Below are positions 42,705-52,185 of a stretch of DNA of 64,000 bases, in pieces. Numbering within the stretch: the first letter of the stretch is position 1; the number at the start of each line of letters is the position of its first letter. Source of the stretch: an uncultured Flavobacteriaceae bacterium. Its GTDB lineage: Bacteria > Bacteroidota > Bacteroidia > Flavobacteriales > Flavobacteriaceae. The notes under the pieces are model-generated. The model saw nothing but the letters and a program-made list of their open reading frames with translations, made no database searches and was not told where the DNA came from. Position numbers and translations under genes: made by a program. The stretch is from assembly GCA_947503005.1 (NCBI GenBank), contig CANNCA010000001.1, forward strand, positions 496,001 to 560,000, written 5' to 3'.

Positions 42705-43367
42705 ATGGAAAAAAATAGGGGAAATAACCCGATATACTTTCTAACCGAACGCCTTGAATTTCCCGATGTGGAAACTGCCAATTCAGAGGGTCTTTTGGCA
42801 GTAGGCGGCGACCTCTCCCCTGAACGTTTGCTATTGGCATACCAAAGCGGAATCTTCCCATGGTTCAATGAAGATGCTTTGATTTTATGGTGGAGTCCTA
42901 ATCCTAGAATGGTTTTATTTCCTGACCAAATTAGGATTTCCAAGAGTATGAAAAAAGTGCTTAAAAGCAATCAGTTCAAGCTCACAAAAAACACTTGTTT
43001 CGAAGAGGTGCTTAACCAATGTGCAAAAGTCAAGAGAAGCGGCCAACAGGGCACTTGGATTACGAACGACATGAAAAAGGCTTATCTTGAGCTACATAAA
43101 AAAGGTTTAGCGGTATCTTATGAAGTTTGGGAAAAAGATATGCTTGTAGGCGGACTTTATGGTGTAGACCTTGGCCATGTTTTTTGTGGTGAAAGTATGT
43201 TCAGTATTACGAGCAATGCTTCAAAGTTTGCATTAATTCACTTGGCTAAGGAATTGGAGGCTAAAAAGTATCGTTTGATAGATTGTCAAATGTACACCAA
43301 GCATTTGGAGAGTTTGGGCGCCAAGGAAATTGAAAGGAAAAGATTTATCGAATTGTTGGAATCATGA
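42705..43367 (+). CDS. aat: Leucyl/phenylalanyl-tRNA-protein transferase
   Basis: 220 residues. It adds Leu or Phe to proteins with N-terminal Arg or Lys, marking them for ClpS/ClpAP degradation (N-end rule). Signature segments are LLLAYQSGIFPWFNE, WWSPNPRMVLFPD and GGLYGVDLGHVFCGESMFS. Length and order are normal. It converges on alkD with a one-base gap. Confidence 0.96.
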   Translation: MEKNRGNNPIYFLTERLEFPDVETANSEGLLAVGGDLSPERLLLAYQSGIFPWFNEDALILWWSPNPRMVLFPDQIRISKSMKKVLKSNQFKLTKNTCFEEVLNQCAKVKRSGQQGTWITNDMKKAYLELHKKGLAVSYEVWEKDMLVGGLYGVDLGHVFCGESMFSITSNASKFALIHLAKELEAKKYRLIDCQMYTKHLESLGAKEIERKRFIELLES

Positions 43368-43368
43368 C

Positions 43369-44037
43369 CTACTTCATCAATTTTAGCGCTTCTCTTTCGC
43401 TAAGCGGTTGTAAATCAGTTTTTTTCACGAAATCTTTGACCCATTCCGGGTTGGTTTTACTGTAGTCGCGTAATGCCCATCCGATGGCTTTGTTGATGAA
43501 AAATTCAGATGAGCCAAAAAGGGAGGTAATCACATGTTTTAGGAGTCTAGTGTCTGTTTTTCGTTTTTCCAGTAGTTGAAAGAGCAAACAAGTGCGCTGC
43601 AACCAGATATTATCAGAAAAAAGCCATTTTTCAATACATTTATCACGCTCCTTGGGAAATTTTTTAAAGTAGGGTTTGATAATTTTTGTGGAGATCATAT
43701 CTACTGTATCCCACCAAGAATTGTTGGTAATCATAAATTCAAATAAAATAATGTCTTTTTCTTCAAATTGTTTTGTGTATTTCTGAACTAATTCTTGTGT
43801 GAAATAATGGTACTCCCTTTGGGGTCTGTTCCAAAGTATTCGAACCAAATCTTCCAAATCTTTTTTAGGCGGAAGGAATTTTTTTACCAAAAAAGGTTTT
43901 TGAATAGCTCTACGAACGGGAGTTTTCAAACCATAGAATAAAAACTGGTCACGTAAATAGGCTCGTTGTTGTGAAGCGATTTTGGCGTCGGTGTTAATTT
44001 CAAATTCGTGTCGCAATGCGCTTATAAAATCGTTCAT
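43369..44037 (-). CDS. AlkD-type DNA alkylation repair protein
   Basis: 222 residues, all-helical HEAT-like repeats. The block NNSWWDTVDMISTKII contains the aromatic residues that stack against the damaged base, and WLQRTCLLFQLL and FINKAIGWALRDYSKTNPEWV are typical of AlkD glycosylases, which remove 3- and 7-methylpurines. The other base-excision gene tag is found 1.3 kb away in the same direction. Confidence 0.9.
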   Translation of the reverse strand: MNDFISALRHEFEINTDAKIASQQRAYLRDQFLFYGLKTPVRRAIQKPFLVKKFLPPKKDLEDLVRILWNRPQREYHYFTQELVQKYTKQFEEKDIILFEFMITNNSWWDTVDMISTKIIKPYFKKFPKERDKCIEKWLFSDNIWLQRTCLLFQLLEKRKTDTRLLKHVITSLFGSSEFFINKAIGWALRDYSKTNPEWVKDFVKKTDLQPLSEREALKLMK

Positions 44038-44091
44038 AGGTTTTTGATAACTGATACTATTTCGATATACTGAGAATTAAACCCTTGAATT

Positions 44092-44676
44092 CTAGTAGAG
44101 CACATGATCATAATTTGGAGGAAGTGACTTTCGTATCGACTTGAAATCCCCATTTGCATCAAAAAGTATCTCGAACTGCTCGAATACTTTTTCTCTTTTC
44201 CCTGAAACGATCAATTCGTAGTTAATTGAGGGCAACATTAGGTTTTGGAAGGCGTTTTTAATTGTGGTCTCAGTGGGTTCTTTTTTCGTAATCGGATATT
44301 GTTGTTGTAATCTTCGAATGCGATATTTGGAAAAATAACCTTTAAGGTAAGTTTCAATGGCCGAAAAGGAATCATTGGGAATATCGACCGGTTTAATCAA
44401 CACTTCAATGTCTTCCAAACTTCCATCTTTATCGAATTCTACGCTGTACCAAAGTCGGTCTTTTTTGAACTTCGCTTCGTAACTGGTTTGCGCGCTATCG
44501 GTTTCCTTGTAAAATCGAATGCGCCTGGTATTTTCTAATTTCTCGGAAATATAGTTCAAAGCCTTTTCCGGAAACTGAGATTTTCGAATACGGTGCTGAC
44601 GTTCGTATTTGTTTTGAGCTGTGAGAACTTCTGCTCCCAAAAACAACAAAATAAGAACTATTTTAAACTTCTTCAT
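44092..44676 (-). CDS. Secreted protein, unknown function
   Basis: 194 residues from ATG 44676 (the long frame from 44733 starts with a non-signal peptide). A signal peptide (1-20) ends in LTAQ. The rest mixes alpha and beta and includes two similar halves (RIRFYKETDSAQTSYEAKFKKDRLWYSVEFDKDGSLEDIEV and INYELIVSGKREKVFEQFEILFDANGDFKSI), which hints at an internal duplication of a PepSY-like type. It overlaps the end of tag (44663-44676). Confidence 0.7.
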   Translation of the reverse strand: MKKFKIVLILLFLGAEVLTAQNKYERQHRIRKSQFPEKALNYISEKLENTRRIRFYKETDSAQTSYEAKFKKDRLWYSVEFDKDGSLEDIEVLIKPVDIPNDSFSAIETYLKGYFSKYRIRRLQQQYPITKKEPTETTIKNAFQNLMLPSINYELIVSGKREKVFEQFEILFDANGDFKSIRKSLPPNYDHVLY

Positions 44677-45226
44677 ATCGAAAACAATTGATCTCGTGAT
44701 CATTGACCATTCCTGTAGCTTGCATATGTGCATATACCACGGTACTCCCGACGAACTTAAACCCTCTTTTTTTCAAATCTTTGCTAAGTGCATCTGAACG
44801 CTCGGTATTTGCTGGAGCGTCCTTATAATTCTTTATTTTATTTTTGATCGGTTGGCCATCCACGAATCCCCAGATATACTCACTAAAACTGCCAAATTCG
44901 TCCTGAACTTTCATGAAAGCAATTGCATTCGAGACGGTTGCCCGTACCTTGAGTTTGTTACGAATAATACCTTCATCTTGTAATAGAGAATCGATTTTGT
45001 CTTCGCCATATTCTGCGATTTTTTTGTAGTCGAAATGATCAAAGGCTATTCTAAAATTATCCCGTTTTTTGAGAACCGTTATCCAACTTAGACCAGCTTG
45101 GAATGTCTCAAGTATAAGAAATTCAAAAATTGTGTCGTCATCCTTTACAGGTACGCCCCATTCATTATCGTGATATGATTCGTATAAATCGTCACCAATA
45201 CACCAGCCACATCGATGCTTGTTCAT
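44663..45226 (-). CDS. tag: DNA-3-methyladenine glycosylase I
   Basis: 187 residues. Tag removes 3-methyladenine from alkylated DNA. The N-terminus KHRCGWCIGDDLYESYHDNEWGVP is the classical Tag start. The helix-hairpin-helix core and LILETFQAGLSWITVLKKR follow. A zinc-ligand end (HEINCFR) is present. It is followed by the secreted-protein gene, which overlaps it by 14 bases. Confidence 0.96.
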   Translation of the reverse strand: MNKHRCGWCIGDDLYESYHDNEWGVPVKDDDTIFEFLILETFQAGLSWITVLKKRDNFRIAFDHFDYKKIAEYGEDKIDSLLQDEGIIRNKLKVRATVSNAIAFMKVQDEFGSFSEYIWGFVDGQPIKNKIKNYKDAPANTERSDALSKDLKKRGFKFVGSTVVYAHMQATGMVNDHEINCFRYEEV

Positions 45227-45436
45227 ATTTTTGCTTTAGACGACTAAAGATATGACGAATGCGTCAAATGGCCTGAATCAACCACTAAGAAAAGGCACTA
45301 TAGGAGTAATATAAATGAAATGGTATTTGAAGGGAATACAGAATAATGACAATAAAGCGTTACCTAAGAATGACCAGTATGGCCAAATTTAGATAAATGC
45401 AGAATATAATTAGGCAATCATTAGTGGTTCAAGATT

Positions 45437-45793
45437 TTATGGACTTCGCAGCTCACCGGATTCTAGTGCCTTTTCCATATCTGCTGTAACTCTTGGAAAA
45501 AATCGGAAAAACTTAAGTCCATCAACTCGTTTTAAAGTTGCGATTGTTCTTCCTTTTTTATTGGTACTGATTCCTTCAACGATCAATCTTTTTCCTAAAA
45601 GTGTTTTGAAATTAGGAATAGCCCCCCTTTTAATAATAATATTTTTTGGAGGGAAATTGATGTGCGAAAAGGTTGCACTTGTGGGTTCGTTTAAAATCAA
45701 GATATCGCCTTTAGCAATATCATCCGTTGAAAATTGGGCGTTAACTGTGAAGACACACAATAAGAACGCCAAAAAACTTAGTGATTTTCTCAT
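45437..45793 (-). CDS. Secreted small beta-rich protein
   Basis: 118 residues with a signal peptide (1-20, ending NAQ). The mature part alternates hydrophobic and polar residues (GDILILNEPTSATFSHINFPP) and so is beta-rich. No family is recognised. It stands alone; the 210-base gap to the tag gene contains nothing I could interpret. Confidence 0.6.
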   Translation of the reverse strand: MRKSLSFLAFLLCVFTVNAQFSTDDIAKGDILILNEPTSATFSHINFPPKNIIIKRGAIPNFKTLLGKRLIVEGISTNKKGRTIATLKRVDGLKFFRFFPRVTADMEKALESGELRSP

Positions 45794-46018
45794 GGTGATA
45801 TGAATTTAGTGAAACAATAAAATTTAAAAAATTGACTTCCTTTTCTATTAATGTCCGCTTGTTTTCAAATTCTGCAGTGAAGCAAAAATATGATTATGAC
45901 AAAAATAATAACTAAAATAAGGGATAAATTATCAATAACACAAAAATACGACTTTATATTACAAATATAATAAAGTTAAACAAAAAAAGGAGTATTACTT
46001 TGGTTAAAAATTAGTTAA

Positions 46019-46053
46019 ACTATTAAATAGTGATAGTAATACTATTATATTTG
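46019..46053 (+). promoter_or_regulatory. TetR promoter with two abutting palindromes
   Basis: ACTATTAAATAGT (46019-46031) and ATAGTAATACTAT (46033-46045) are near-perfect 6+1+6 palindromes. The -7 box TATATTTG (46046-46053) begins right after the second. This layout is what an autoregulating TetR operator looks like. No -33 TTG lies at the ideal spacing. Confidence 0.6.
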
Positions 46054-46076
46054 CATGGTTAAATTAAACTATCCTC

Positions 46077-46751
46077 ATGGAGCAATTATTACAATCGGTC
46101 AAAATCGGAATTAACCAAAAAATCTACGTGAAAGATCCTGAGTCTTCCGAATTAGGCAAAAGAATTGTGGAGCAAAGTATCTTGATGATTAATGAGATGG
46201 GTTTTGAAAGTTTTACTTTTAAAAAGCTTGGCGCCAAAATTGGCTCCAATGAAAGCTCTATTTACAGGTATTTTGAGAACAAGCACAAATTATTACTTTA
46301 TTTAACTTCATGGTATTGGGGTTGGTTAGAGTACCAGTTGGTTTTTGCGACCAATAGTATTGCAGATCCTAAAACAAAGCTTGAAAAAGCTTTAGATATA
46401 GTGACCAAGACTACGGTCGAAGATTCTGCCTTTTCGCATATCAATGAGGTTTTATTACACAAGATTGTGATTAACGAATACTCAAAATCATATTTGACAA
46501 AAGAGGTCGACATAGAAAATAAGGAGGGATATTTTGTGATATATAAAAGGCTGGTCCTTAGAATCAGTAAAATGATCCAAGAACTAGATTCAAATTATAA
46601 ATACCCTAATAGCTTAGCAAGCACAATTCTAGAGGGTTCATTGCACCAACACTTTTTAAAAGACCATTTCAGCTCATTGACCGATTGTCACGAAGATGAT
46701 GATCCCACCAAGTATTTTCTTCAATTAGCATTTTCTTCACTCAAATCGTAA
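46077..46751 (+). CDS. TetR family transcriptional regulator
   Basis: 224 residues. The N-terminal HTH (about 28-75: GKRIVEQSILMINEMGFESFTFKKLGAKIGSNESSIYRYFENKHKLL) is a textbook TetR DNA-binding domain. The C-terminal ligand domain is all helical. It starts the operon with the export genes, the ABC start being 6 bases after its stop, and it probably represses the operon through the palindromes upstream. Confidence 0.95.
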   Translation: MEQLLQSVKIGINQKIYVKDPESSELGKRIVEQSILMINEMGFESFTFKKLGAKIGSNESSIYRYFENKHKLLLYLTSWYWGWLEYQLVFATNSIADPKTKLEKALDIVTKTTVEDSAFSHINEVLLHKIVINEYSKSYLTKEVDIENKEGYFVIYKRLVLRISKMIQELDSNYKYPNSLASTILEGSLHQHFLKDHFSSLTDCHEDDDPTKYFLQLAFSSLKS

Positions 46752-46757
46752 AAAGTT

Positions 46758-48425
46758 ATGGCTAAAAATATTTTGACCGCCTGGCAGCGGCTAATGGGAT
46801 TGCTTCGCCTCGACAAAAGAGATGTATTTCAGGTCTTTTATTACGCCATCTTCGCGGGAGTTGTAAACCTATCGTTACCGTTGGGTATTCAGGCGATTAT
46901 CAACCTTATTCAAGGTGCTCAAATCAGTACCTCTTGGATTGTTCTGGTAATTCTAGTAACATTAGGGGTAGCCTTTGGTGGAGTGCTACAGTTGATGCAA
47001 ATTCGAATCATTGAAAACTTGCAACAAAAGATTTTCACACGCTCCTCTTTTGAGTTTGCCTATCGATTTCCAAAAATAAAAATGAGCGAATTGGTCAATT
47101 TTTATCCGCCAGAATTGGCGAATCGGTTTTTTGATACGTTAACGGTACAGAAAGGGTTGTCCAAAATACTTATCGATTTTCCTGCGGCCCTGTTACAAAT
47201 TATTTTGGGCCTGCTTTTACTTTCTTTTTACCACCCCTTCTTTATTATTTACGGTATTCTTCTTTTACTACTAATTTATGTTGTATTCAAGTTCACAGCA
47301 CAAAAAGGACTTGACACAAGCCTTGACGAGTCTAGGAGCAAGTATAAGGTGGCTCATTGGCTGCAAGAGGTTGCCCGTTCAATCGTGAGTTTCAAGCTTT
47401 CGGGAAAAACTACCCATGCGCTTGACAAGAATGACGAACTCGTTACCGAATATCTTGAAGCACGTGAGAGTCATTTCAGGATTTTGGTGCTGCAGTTTAT
47501 ACAAATGATCGGTTTTAAAGTATTGGTGACTGCCGGATTGCTATTGATAGGAGGGCTCTTGGTTTTGAATCAAGAAATGAATATTGGCCAATTCGTTGCT
47601 GCGGAAATCATCATACTACTAGTGATAAATTCAGTAGAAAAATTGATTACCGGCCTCGAAACTTTCTATGATTTATTGACTTCGTTAGAAAAGTTAGGTC
47701 AGGTAGTGGATAAGGACTTGGAACCTCAGGAGGGAGAAAAACCATTTGCGGAAAACGCAGGATTCAATATTCAGTTAGATGGTGTTTCGTATAATGTTCC
47801 GGATAGGGAAAAGAAAATAATAGACAATGTAAGTTTATCGATTACTCCAACTTGTTCAATTCTCCTGAATGGTGTTAGTGGTTCTGGTAAATCAACCTTG
47901 CTTCGAATTATTGCTGGTATTTTGGAGCCTGATTCAGGAGGAATCTTTATCAATGATGTTTCATTGAAAGGAGTAAACCTGAATTATTATCGCTCTCATA
48001 TTGGTCAGTCGTTACCAGAGGAATCCCCTTTTGAAGGTACTATTCTGAACAATATCACTTTTGGAGACAAAACCATCCCTCAAGAACAGATTTACTGGGC
48101 TTTGGAAAACGTAGGTTTGACACAATTCGTGAAAGAACAACCTCAAGGACTACAAACCATGTTGTACCCGGAAGGGAGACAGATTCCTTCAACGATTTCA
48201 AAGAAAATCGTTTTAGCACGTAGTATCGTTAGAAAACCCAAACTCTTGATTTTGAAAGATCCTTTGGATCAGTTCAATGATGATGAGGCCAAAAAAATAA
48301 TGAACTTTTTGAGTGACCCTTTAAATGGTTGGGCATTGCTAGTGGTTAGTGCCAATGAGCGATGGGCTGATAATTGTACAAGGATCATTACGATGGAAAA
48401 AGGACAAATCATTAACGAGAAATAA
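46758..48425 (+). CDS. ABC transporter with degenerate ATPase domain
   Basis: 555 residues. A six-helix membrane domain (about 30-300) precedes a nucleotide-binding domain (335-555). Walker A GVSGSGKST (372-380) is intact. But the signature LSGGQ is IPSTI (476-480), the Walker B Asp and Glu are Lys500 and Asp501 (LLILKDPLD), and the switch His is Asn533. The enzyme may bind but hardly hydrolyse ATP in the usual way, unless it works with a partner. There is no peptidase C39 domain. It is in an operon with HlyD- and TolC-type genes. Confidence 0.9.
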   Translation: MAKNILTAWQRLMGLLRLDKRDVFQVFYYAIFAGVVNLSLPLGIQAIINLIQGAQISTSWIVLVILVTLGVAFGGVLQLMQIRIIENLQQKIFTRSSFEFAYRFPKIKMSELVNFYPPELANRFFDTLTVQKGLSKILIDFPAALLQIILGLLLLSFYHPFFIIYGILLLLLIYVVFKFTAQKGLDTSLDESRSKYKVAHWLQEVARSIVSFKLSGKTTHALDKNDELVTEYLEARESHFRILVLQFIQMIGFKVLVTAGLLLIGGLLVLNQEMNIGQFVAAEIIILLVINSVEKLITGLETFYDLLTSLEKLGQVVDKDLEPQEGEKPFAENAGFNIQLDGVSYNVPDREKKIIDNVSLSITPTCSILLNGVSGSGKSTLLRIIAGILEPDSGGIFINDVSLKGVNLNYYRSHIGQSLPEESPFEGTILNNITFGDKTIPQEQIYWALENVGLTQFVKEQPQGLQTMLYPEGRQIPSTISKKIVLARSIVRKPKLLILKDPLDQFNDDEAKKIMNFLSDPLNGWALLVVSANERWADNCTRIITMEKGQIINEK

Positions 48426-48432
48426 GTAAACC

Positions 48433-49782
48433 ATGCTGAACATTTCACATAATCAACTGAATAAGACCGTGAGTTTGGATCGGTTTAAATCGGCCAAGGT
48501 TTTCCATGAGCGCCATCACAAACACTTTAACCGCTTTTTATTGGCATTTGCTATCGTGGGGTTCTTGATTCTTTTTCTCCCGTGGACACAGAACATCAAC
48601 GGTAAGGGCTACTTGACTACTCTAAAACCCGACCAAAGACCACAGAGTATACAATCACCTATTCCTGGACGTATTGAAAAATGGTATGTGCAAGAGGGTG
48701 ATTACGTTAAGAAGGGTGATACCATTCTATTCATTTCAGAGGTAAAGAATGAATATTTTGACCCTAATTTGGTGGAGCGTACAGGGGATCAAATTCGAGC
48801 AAAATCGGCTTCGGTGAATTCATACGAAGGAAAGGTCAAGGCCTTAAAAAATCAAATGGGTGCGCTGACTAATGAACGAAGATTAAAACTAGAGCAGGCA
48901 AGAAATAAGTTGTTACAGGCTAAACTAAAGGTACAAAGCGATAGTATCGACTTAGAGGCTGCCAAAACTAACATCAGTATTGCAGAAAGGCAGTATGACC
49001 GAACCTTACAACTACAGTCAGAAGGCTTGAAGGCGGTTACCGATGTAGAAGAGAAAAGACTCAAACTTCAAGAAACACAGGCGAAATTGATATCCCAAGA
49101 AAATAAGTTGCTAGCAGCCAAAAACGAGGTCATCAATGCTCAGGTTGAAATCAATCGCGTACAGAATGAATACACCAATAAAATTGCTAAGGCTGAGAGT
49201 GATATGTTCACCGCTCAGTCAAGTCAATTTGATTCGGAGGCTCAAGTAACCAAGTTGGAGAACGAATTTACCAATTATGAGATGCGTAACGATATGTACT
49301 ACATTCGGGCACCTCAAAACGGATTCATCAACAAAGCGATTCAAGGTGGTATTGGTCAGACTTTTAAGGAAGGCGACCCACTAGTAGGTATTATGCCAGC
49401 AGATATTGATATGGCGGTAGAAACTTTTGTAGAACCTCTCGACTTACCTTTGATTCATCTGGGTGAGGAAGTCCGAATTCAATTTGACGGATGGCCCGCC
49501 ATTGTTTTCAGTGGATGGCCCAATGTTTCATACGGCACCTATGGAGGTAAAGTGGTTGCTATTGAAACTTTCATTAGTGATAACGGGAAATACAGAATCT
49601 TACTGGCACCGGACCCTGAGGATCACCCTTGGCCTAAAGACCTTCGTGTAGGGTCAGGGGCGAATACAATAGCATTATTGGAAGATGTACCCATTTGGTA
49701 TGAATTATGGCGACAATTGAACGGTTTCCCTCCAAATTACTATCAACCGGAAGGCGCGCAAGCTAAACCTGTAAAAAAGTAA
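48433..49782 (+). CDS. HlyD family membrane fusion protein
   Basis: 449 residues. One TM helix (about 37-56) precedes a periplasmic part with a biotinyl-lipoyl-like half (IPGRIEKWYVQEGDYVKKGDTILF), a long coiled coil (about 135-270), the second lipoyl half (IRAPQNGFINKAIQGG) and a beta-barrel domain. This is the periplasmic adaptor of a type I secretion or export system. Its partners are the ABC gene 7 bases upstream and the TolC gene 1 base downstream. Confidence 0.93.
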   Translation: MLNISHNQLNKTVSLDRFKSAKVFHERHHKHFNRFLLAFAIVGFLILFLPWTQNINGKGYLTTLKPDQRPQSIQSPIPGRIEKWYVQEGDYVKKGDTILFISEVKNEYFDPNLVERTGDQIRAKSASVNSYEGKVKALKNQMGALTNERRLKLEQARNKLLQAKLKVQSDSIDLEAAKTNISIAERQYDRTLQLQSEGLKAVTDVEEKRLKLQETQAKLISQENKLLAAKNEVINAQVEINRVQNEYTNKIAKAESDMFTAQSSQFDSEAQVTKLENEFTNYEMRNDMYYIRAPQNGFINKAIQGGIGQTFKEGDPLVGIMPADIDMAVETFVEPLDLPLIHLGEEVRIQFDGWPAIVFSGWPNVSYGTYGGKVVAIETFISDNGKYRILLAPDPEDHPWPKDLRVGSGANTIALLEDVPIWYELWRQLNGFPPNYYQPEGAQAKPVKK

Positions 49783-49783
49783 A

Positions 49784-51187
49784 ATGCGAAGCTACTTTAC
49801 ATTTCTTTTGTTGATAGCTACCTTCTCGTTAACCGGTCAGGTGCAAGATTCCATTGTGCTTCGGTTTAACGAATATTTGGGGTATGTTAAAAAGTACCAC
49901 CCAATTGCTAAGCAGGCTCAACTGACTTTGGGTATTGGTCAAGCGAATTTGATGAAGGCGCGCGGTGGCTTTGATCCAAAAATCGAGGTTGATTATGACC
50001 GAAAAGAGTTTAAGGGAAGCGAATATTACGACCGCTTGAACGCCGCGTTCAAAATTCCAACTTGGTACGGAATCGAATTGAAAGGCACTTTTGAACAGAA
50101 TGACGGAGATTTTCTGAACCCTGCCGAGTCGGTACCTTCAGATGGTTTATATAGCGCCGGAGTTTCATTGTCATTGGGTCAGGGACTATGGATCAACGAT
50201 CGCATGGCGACTTTGAAACAAGCCAAATTATTTCGTGAGCAGACTAAGGCCGACCGAGACCTATTGGTGAACCAAATTCTGTATGATGCTGCCCTGGCTT
50301 ATTTCGATTGGCTACGGGCATTTAATGAAGCCACTATATATCAAAACTTTTTATTGAATGCCGATATTCGGTTTCGGGGGATAAAGCAACGGGCAGATGC
50401 AGGAGATATAGCTGCCATTGATACAGTTGAGGCGAAAATTGCGATGCAAACAAGGTCATTGAGCCTTGAACAAGCAAAAGTAAAATTGATGAAACGCTCT
50501 TTGGAGCTTTCCAATTTTCTGTGGATGAACGACAACGTTCCCGTAGAGTTGCAACCTAATGTTATACCTGATGTAGAAATCGGTGACGAAATAGATACTA
50601 CCCTCGAAATTTTGGGAAGGCCTTTAGATGACTTTACGATTGAGAATCATCCGAAGTTATTATCCCTGGGGTACAAAGTTGATGGACTACGTGTGGAGAA
50701 AAACCTAAAGGCGAATAAACTTTTACCTAAAATAGACTTGGAGTATAATTTTCTGACTGAAACTCCTGAACTTATAAATTCTTTACAGCGTCAAGAGTAC
50801 AAAGGAGGTCTAACCTTTAGGTTGCCCCTGTTCTTGAGGAAGGAGCGTGGTGATTTGAAATTGGCCAAATTCAAATTAAGAGATGCACAGTTCGATTTAG
50901 ACAACGCTGAGATAGAACTGAAGAACAAAATTGTAGCGCTCTATCGCGAATTAGAGTCGTTAGAGACCCAGAACATACTTATCGATGATATTGTTGGGAA
51001 CTATAATACGCTATTAGCCGCCGAAGAACGCAAATTCAGTTTTGGCGAGAGTTCGTTGTTTCTAATCAACTCAAGAGAAAGTAAGTTGATAGATGCTGAG
51101 TTGAAACAAATCGAAGTGGAGAACAAATTTTACACGGCCAAGGCGAAGTTGTTCAATAGTTTGGCGGTTAACCCCGAGAACTTATAA
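49784..51187 (+). CDS. TolC family outer-membrane protein
   Basis: 467 residues with a signal peptide (1-19). Two long helical repeats with Glu/Lys/Arg-rich coiled coils and the TolC-typical segments (FRLPLFLRKERGDLKLAKFKL) are present. It would be the outer-membrane channel for the ABC/HlyD pair. It is followed by the yitT-type gene after 5 bases. Confidence 0.93.
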   Translation: MRSYFTFLLLIATFSLTGQVQDSIVLRFNEYLGYVKKYHPIAKQAQLTLGIGQANLMKARGGFDPKIEVDYDRKEFKGSEYYDRLNAAFKIPTWYGIELKGTFEQNDGDFLNPAESVPSDGLYSAGVSLSLGQGLWINDRMATLKQAKLFREQTKADRDLLVNQILYDAALAYFDWLRAFNEATIYQNFLLNADIRFRGIKQRADAGDIAAIDTVEAKIAMQTRSLSLEQAKVKLMKRSLELSNFLWMNDNVPVELQPNVIPDVEIGDEIDTTLEILGRPLDDFTIENHPKLLSLGYKVDGLRVEKNLKANKLLPKIDLEYNFLTETPELINSLQRQEYKGGLTFRLPLFLRKERGDLKLAKFKLRDAQFDLDNAEIELKNKIVALYRELESLETQNILIDDIVGNYNTLLAAEERKFSFGESSLFLINSRESKLIDAELKQIEVENKFYTAKAKLFNSLAVNPENL

Positions 51188-51192
51188 GAAAA

Positions 51193-52089
51193 ATGAAAGA
51201 CATGAGCGAATCCGTAGCGATTAAAAATCCGACAAGATTTAAATTGGAAGTATTGCTGCGAGATAGTTTTTTTATACTTTCAGGCATTTTTTCGGCAGCT
51301 TTTGGATTGGAAAGTTTTCTGCTTCCCAACCGTTTTATAGATGGTGGTGCTACCGGTATTTCTTTATTGATTGCAGAGACTTCCTCAATTCCCCTTTATT
51401 ATTTAATTCTATTGGTTAATGTACCATTTATGATTTTGGGGTTCAAAGTTATTGGTCGTGCATTCGCCATAAAGACTACCATTGCCATTTTAGGTTTGGC
51501 TTTGGTGCTGGCTACGGTGAAATTTCCAGAAGTTACACAAGATAAATTATTGGTTGCCGTGTTCGGTGGTTTCTTTTTAGGAGCTGGTATCGGTCTATCG
51601 ATTCGAGGAGGAAGTGTATTGGACGGTACCGAAGTGCTGGCAATTTTCTTAAGTAGAAAACTAAGTACGACCATTGGTGATATTATCATATTAATCAATA
51701 TTCTGGTTTTTATCGCTGCTGCCTATCTACTATCTGTTGAAACTGCTCTTTATAGTATGTTGACTTACTTGGCAGCCTCTAAAACGCTTGATTTCGTTGC
51801 CGAGGGTATTGAAGAATATACCGGAGTTACCATTATTTCGGACTATAGTGAAGAATTGCGGCTGATGATTATTGAAAAGTTGGGAAGGGGCCTTACAATT
51901 TATAAAGCCAATGGTGGTTATGGAAAAAACGGCCAACACAATGAATACGATGTCATATACACCGTCATAACCCGTTTGGAAATCCGAAAACTCAATGTGG
52001 AGATTTCTAAAATAGACTCTAAGGCTTTCGTTATAATGCATCGTGTGAATGATACACGTGGTGGGATGATAAAAAAACGTTCGTTGTAA
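51193..52089 (+). CDS. YitT family membrane protein
   Basis: 298 residues. Five to six TM helices (about 24-190) and a C-terminal DUF2179 domain (about 200-290, with GRGLTIYKANGGYGKNGQHNEYDVIYTVITRLE) match the YitT family. Its function is unknown; some relatives are linked to cysteine or membrane stress. It starts 5 bases after tolC and may share the export operon. Confidence 0.88.
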   Translation: MKDMSESVAIKNPTRFKLEVLLRDSFFILSGIFSAAFGLESFLLPNRFIDGGATGISLLIAETSSIPLYYLILLVNVPFMILGFKVIGRAFAIKTTIAILGLALVLATVKFPEVTQDKLLVAVFGGFFLGAGIGLSIRGGSVLDGTEVLAIFLSRKLSTTIGDIIILINILVFIAAAYLLSVETALYSMLTYLAASKTLDFVAEGIEEYTGVTIISDYSEELRLMIIEKLGRGLTIYKANGGYGKNGQHNEYDVIYTVITRLEIRKLNVEISKIDSKAFVIMHRVNDTRGGMIKKRSL

Positions 52090-52122
52090 GTTTTTCGCAC
52101 CTATTACTACTTATATGACTTA

Positions 52123-52140
52123 TTTCAGCTTGTGCTGAAA
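52123..52140 (+). terminator. Hairpin after the YitT gene
   Basis: TTTCAGC (52123-52129) pairs with GCTGAAA (52134-52140), loop TTGT. No T run follows, so it is a weak candidate. Confidence 0.35.
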
Positions 52141-52185
52141 CAATAGAAGTTAGTTAGTAGTATTCCAAATTAAAATATAGAAATA

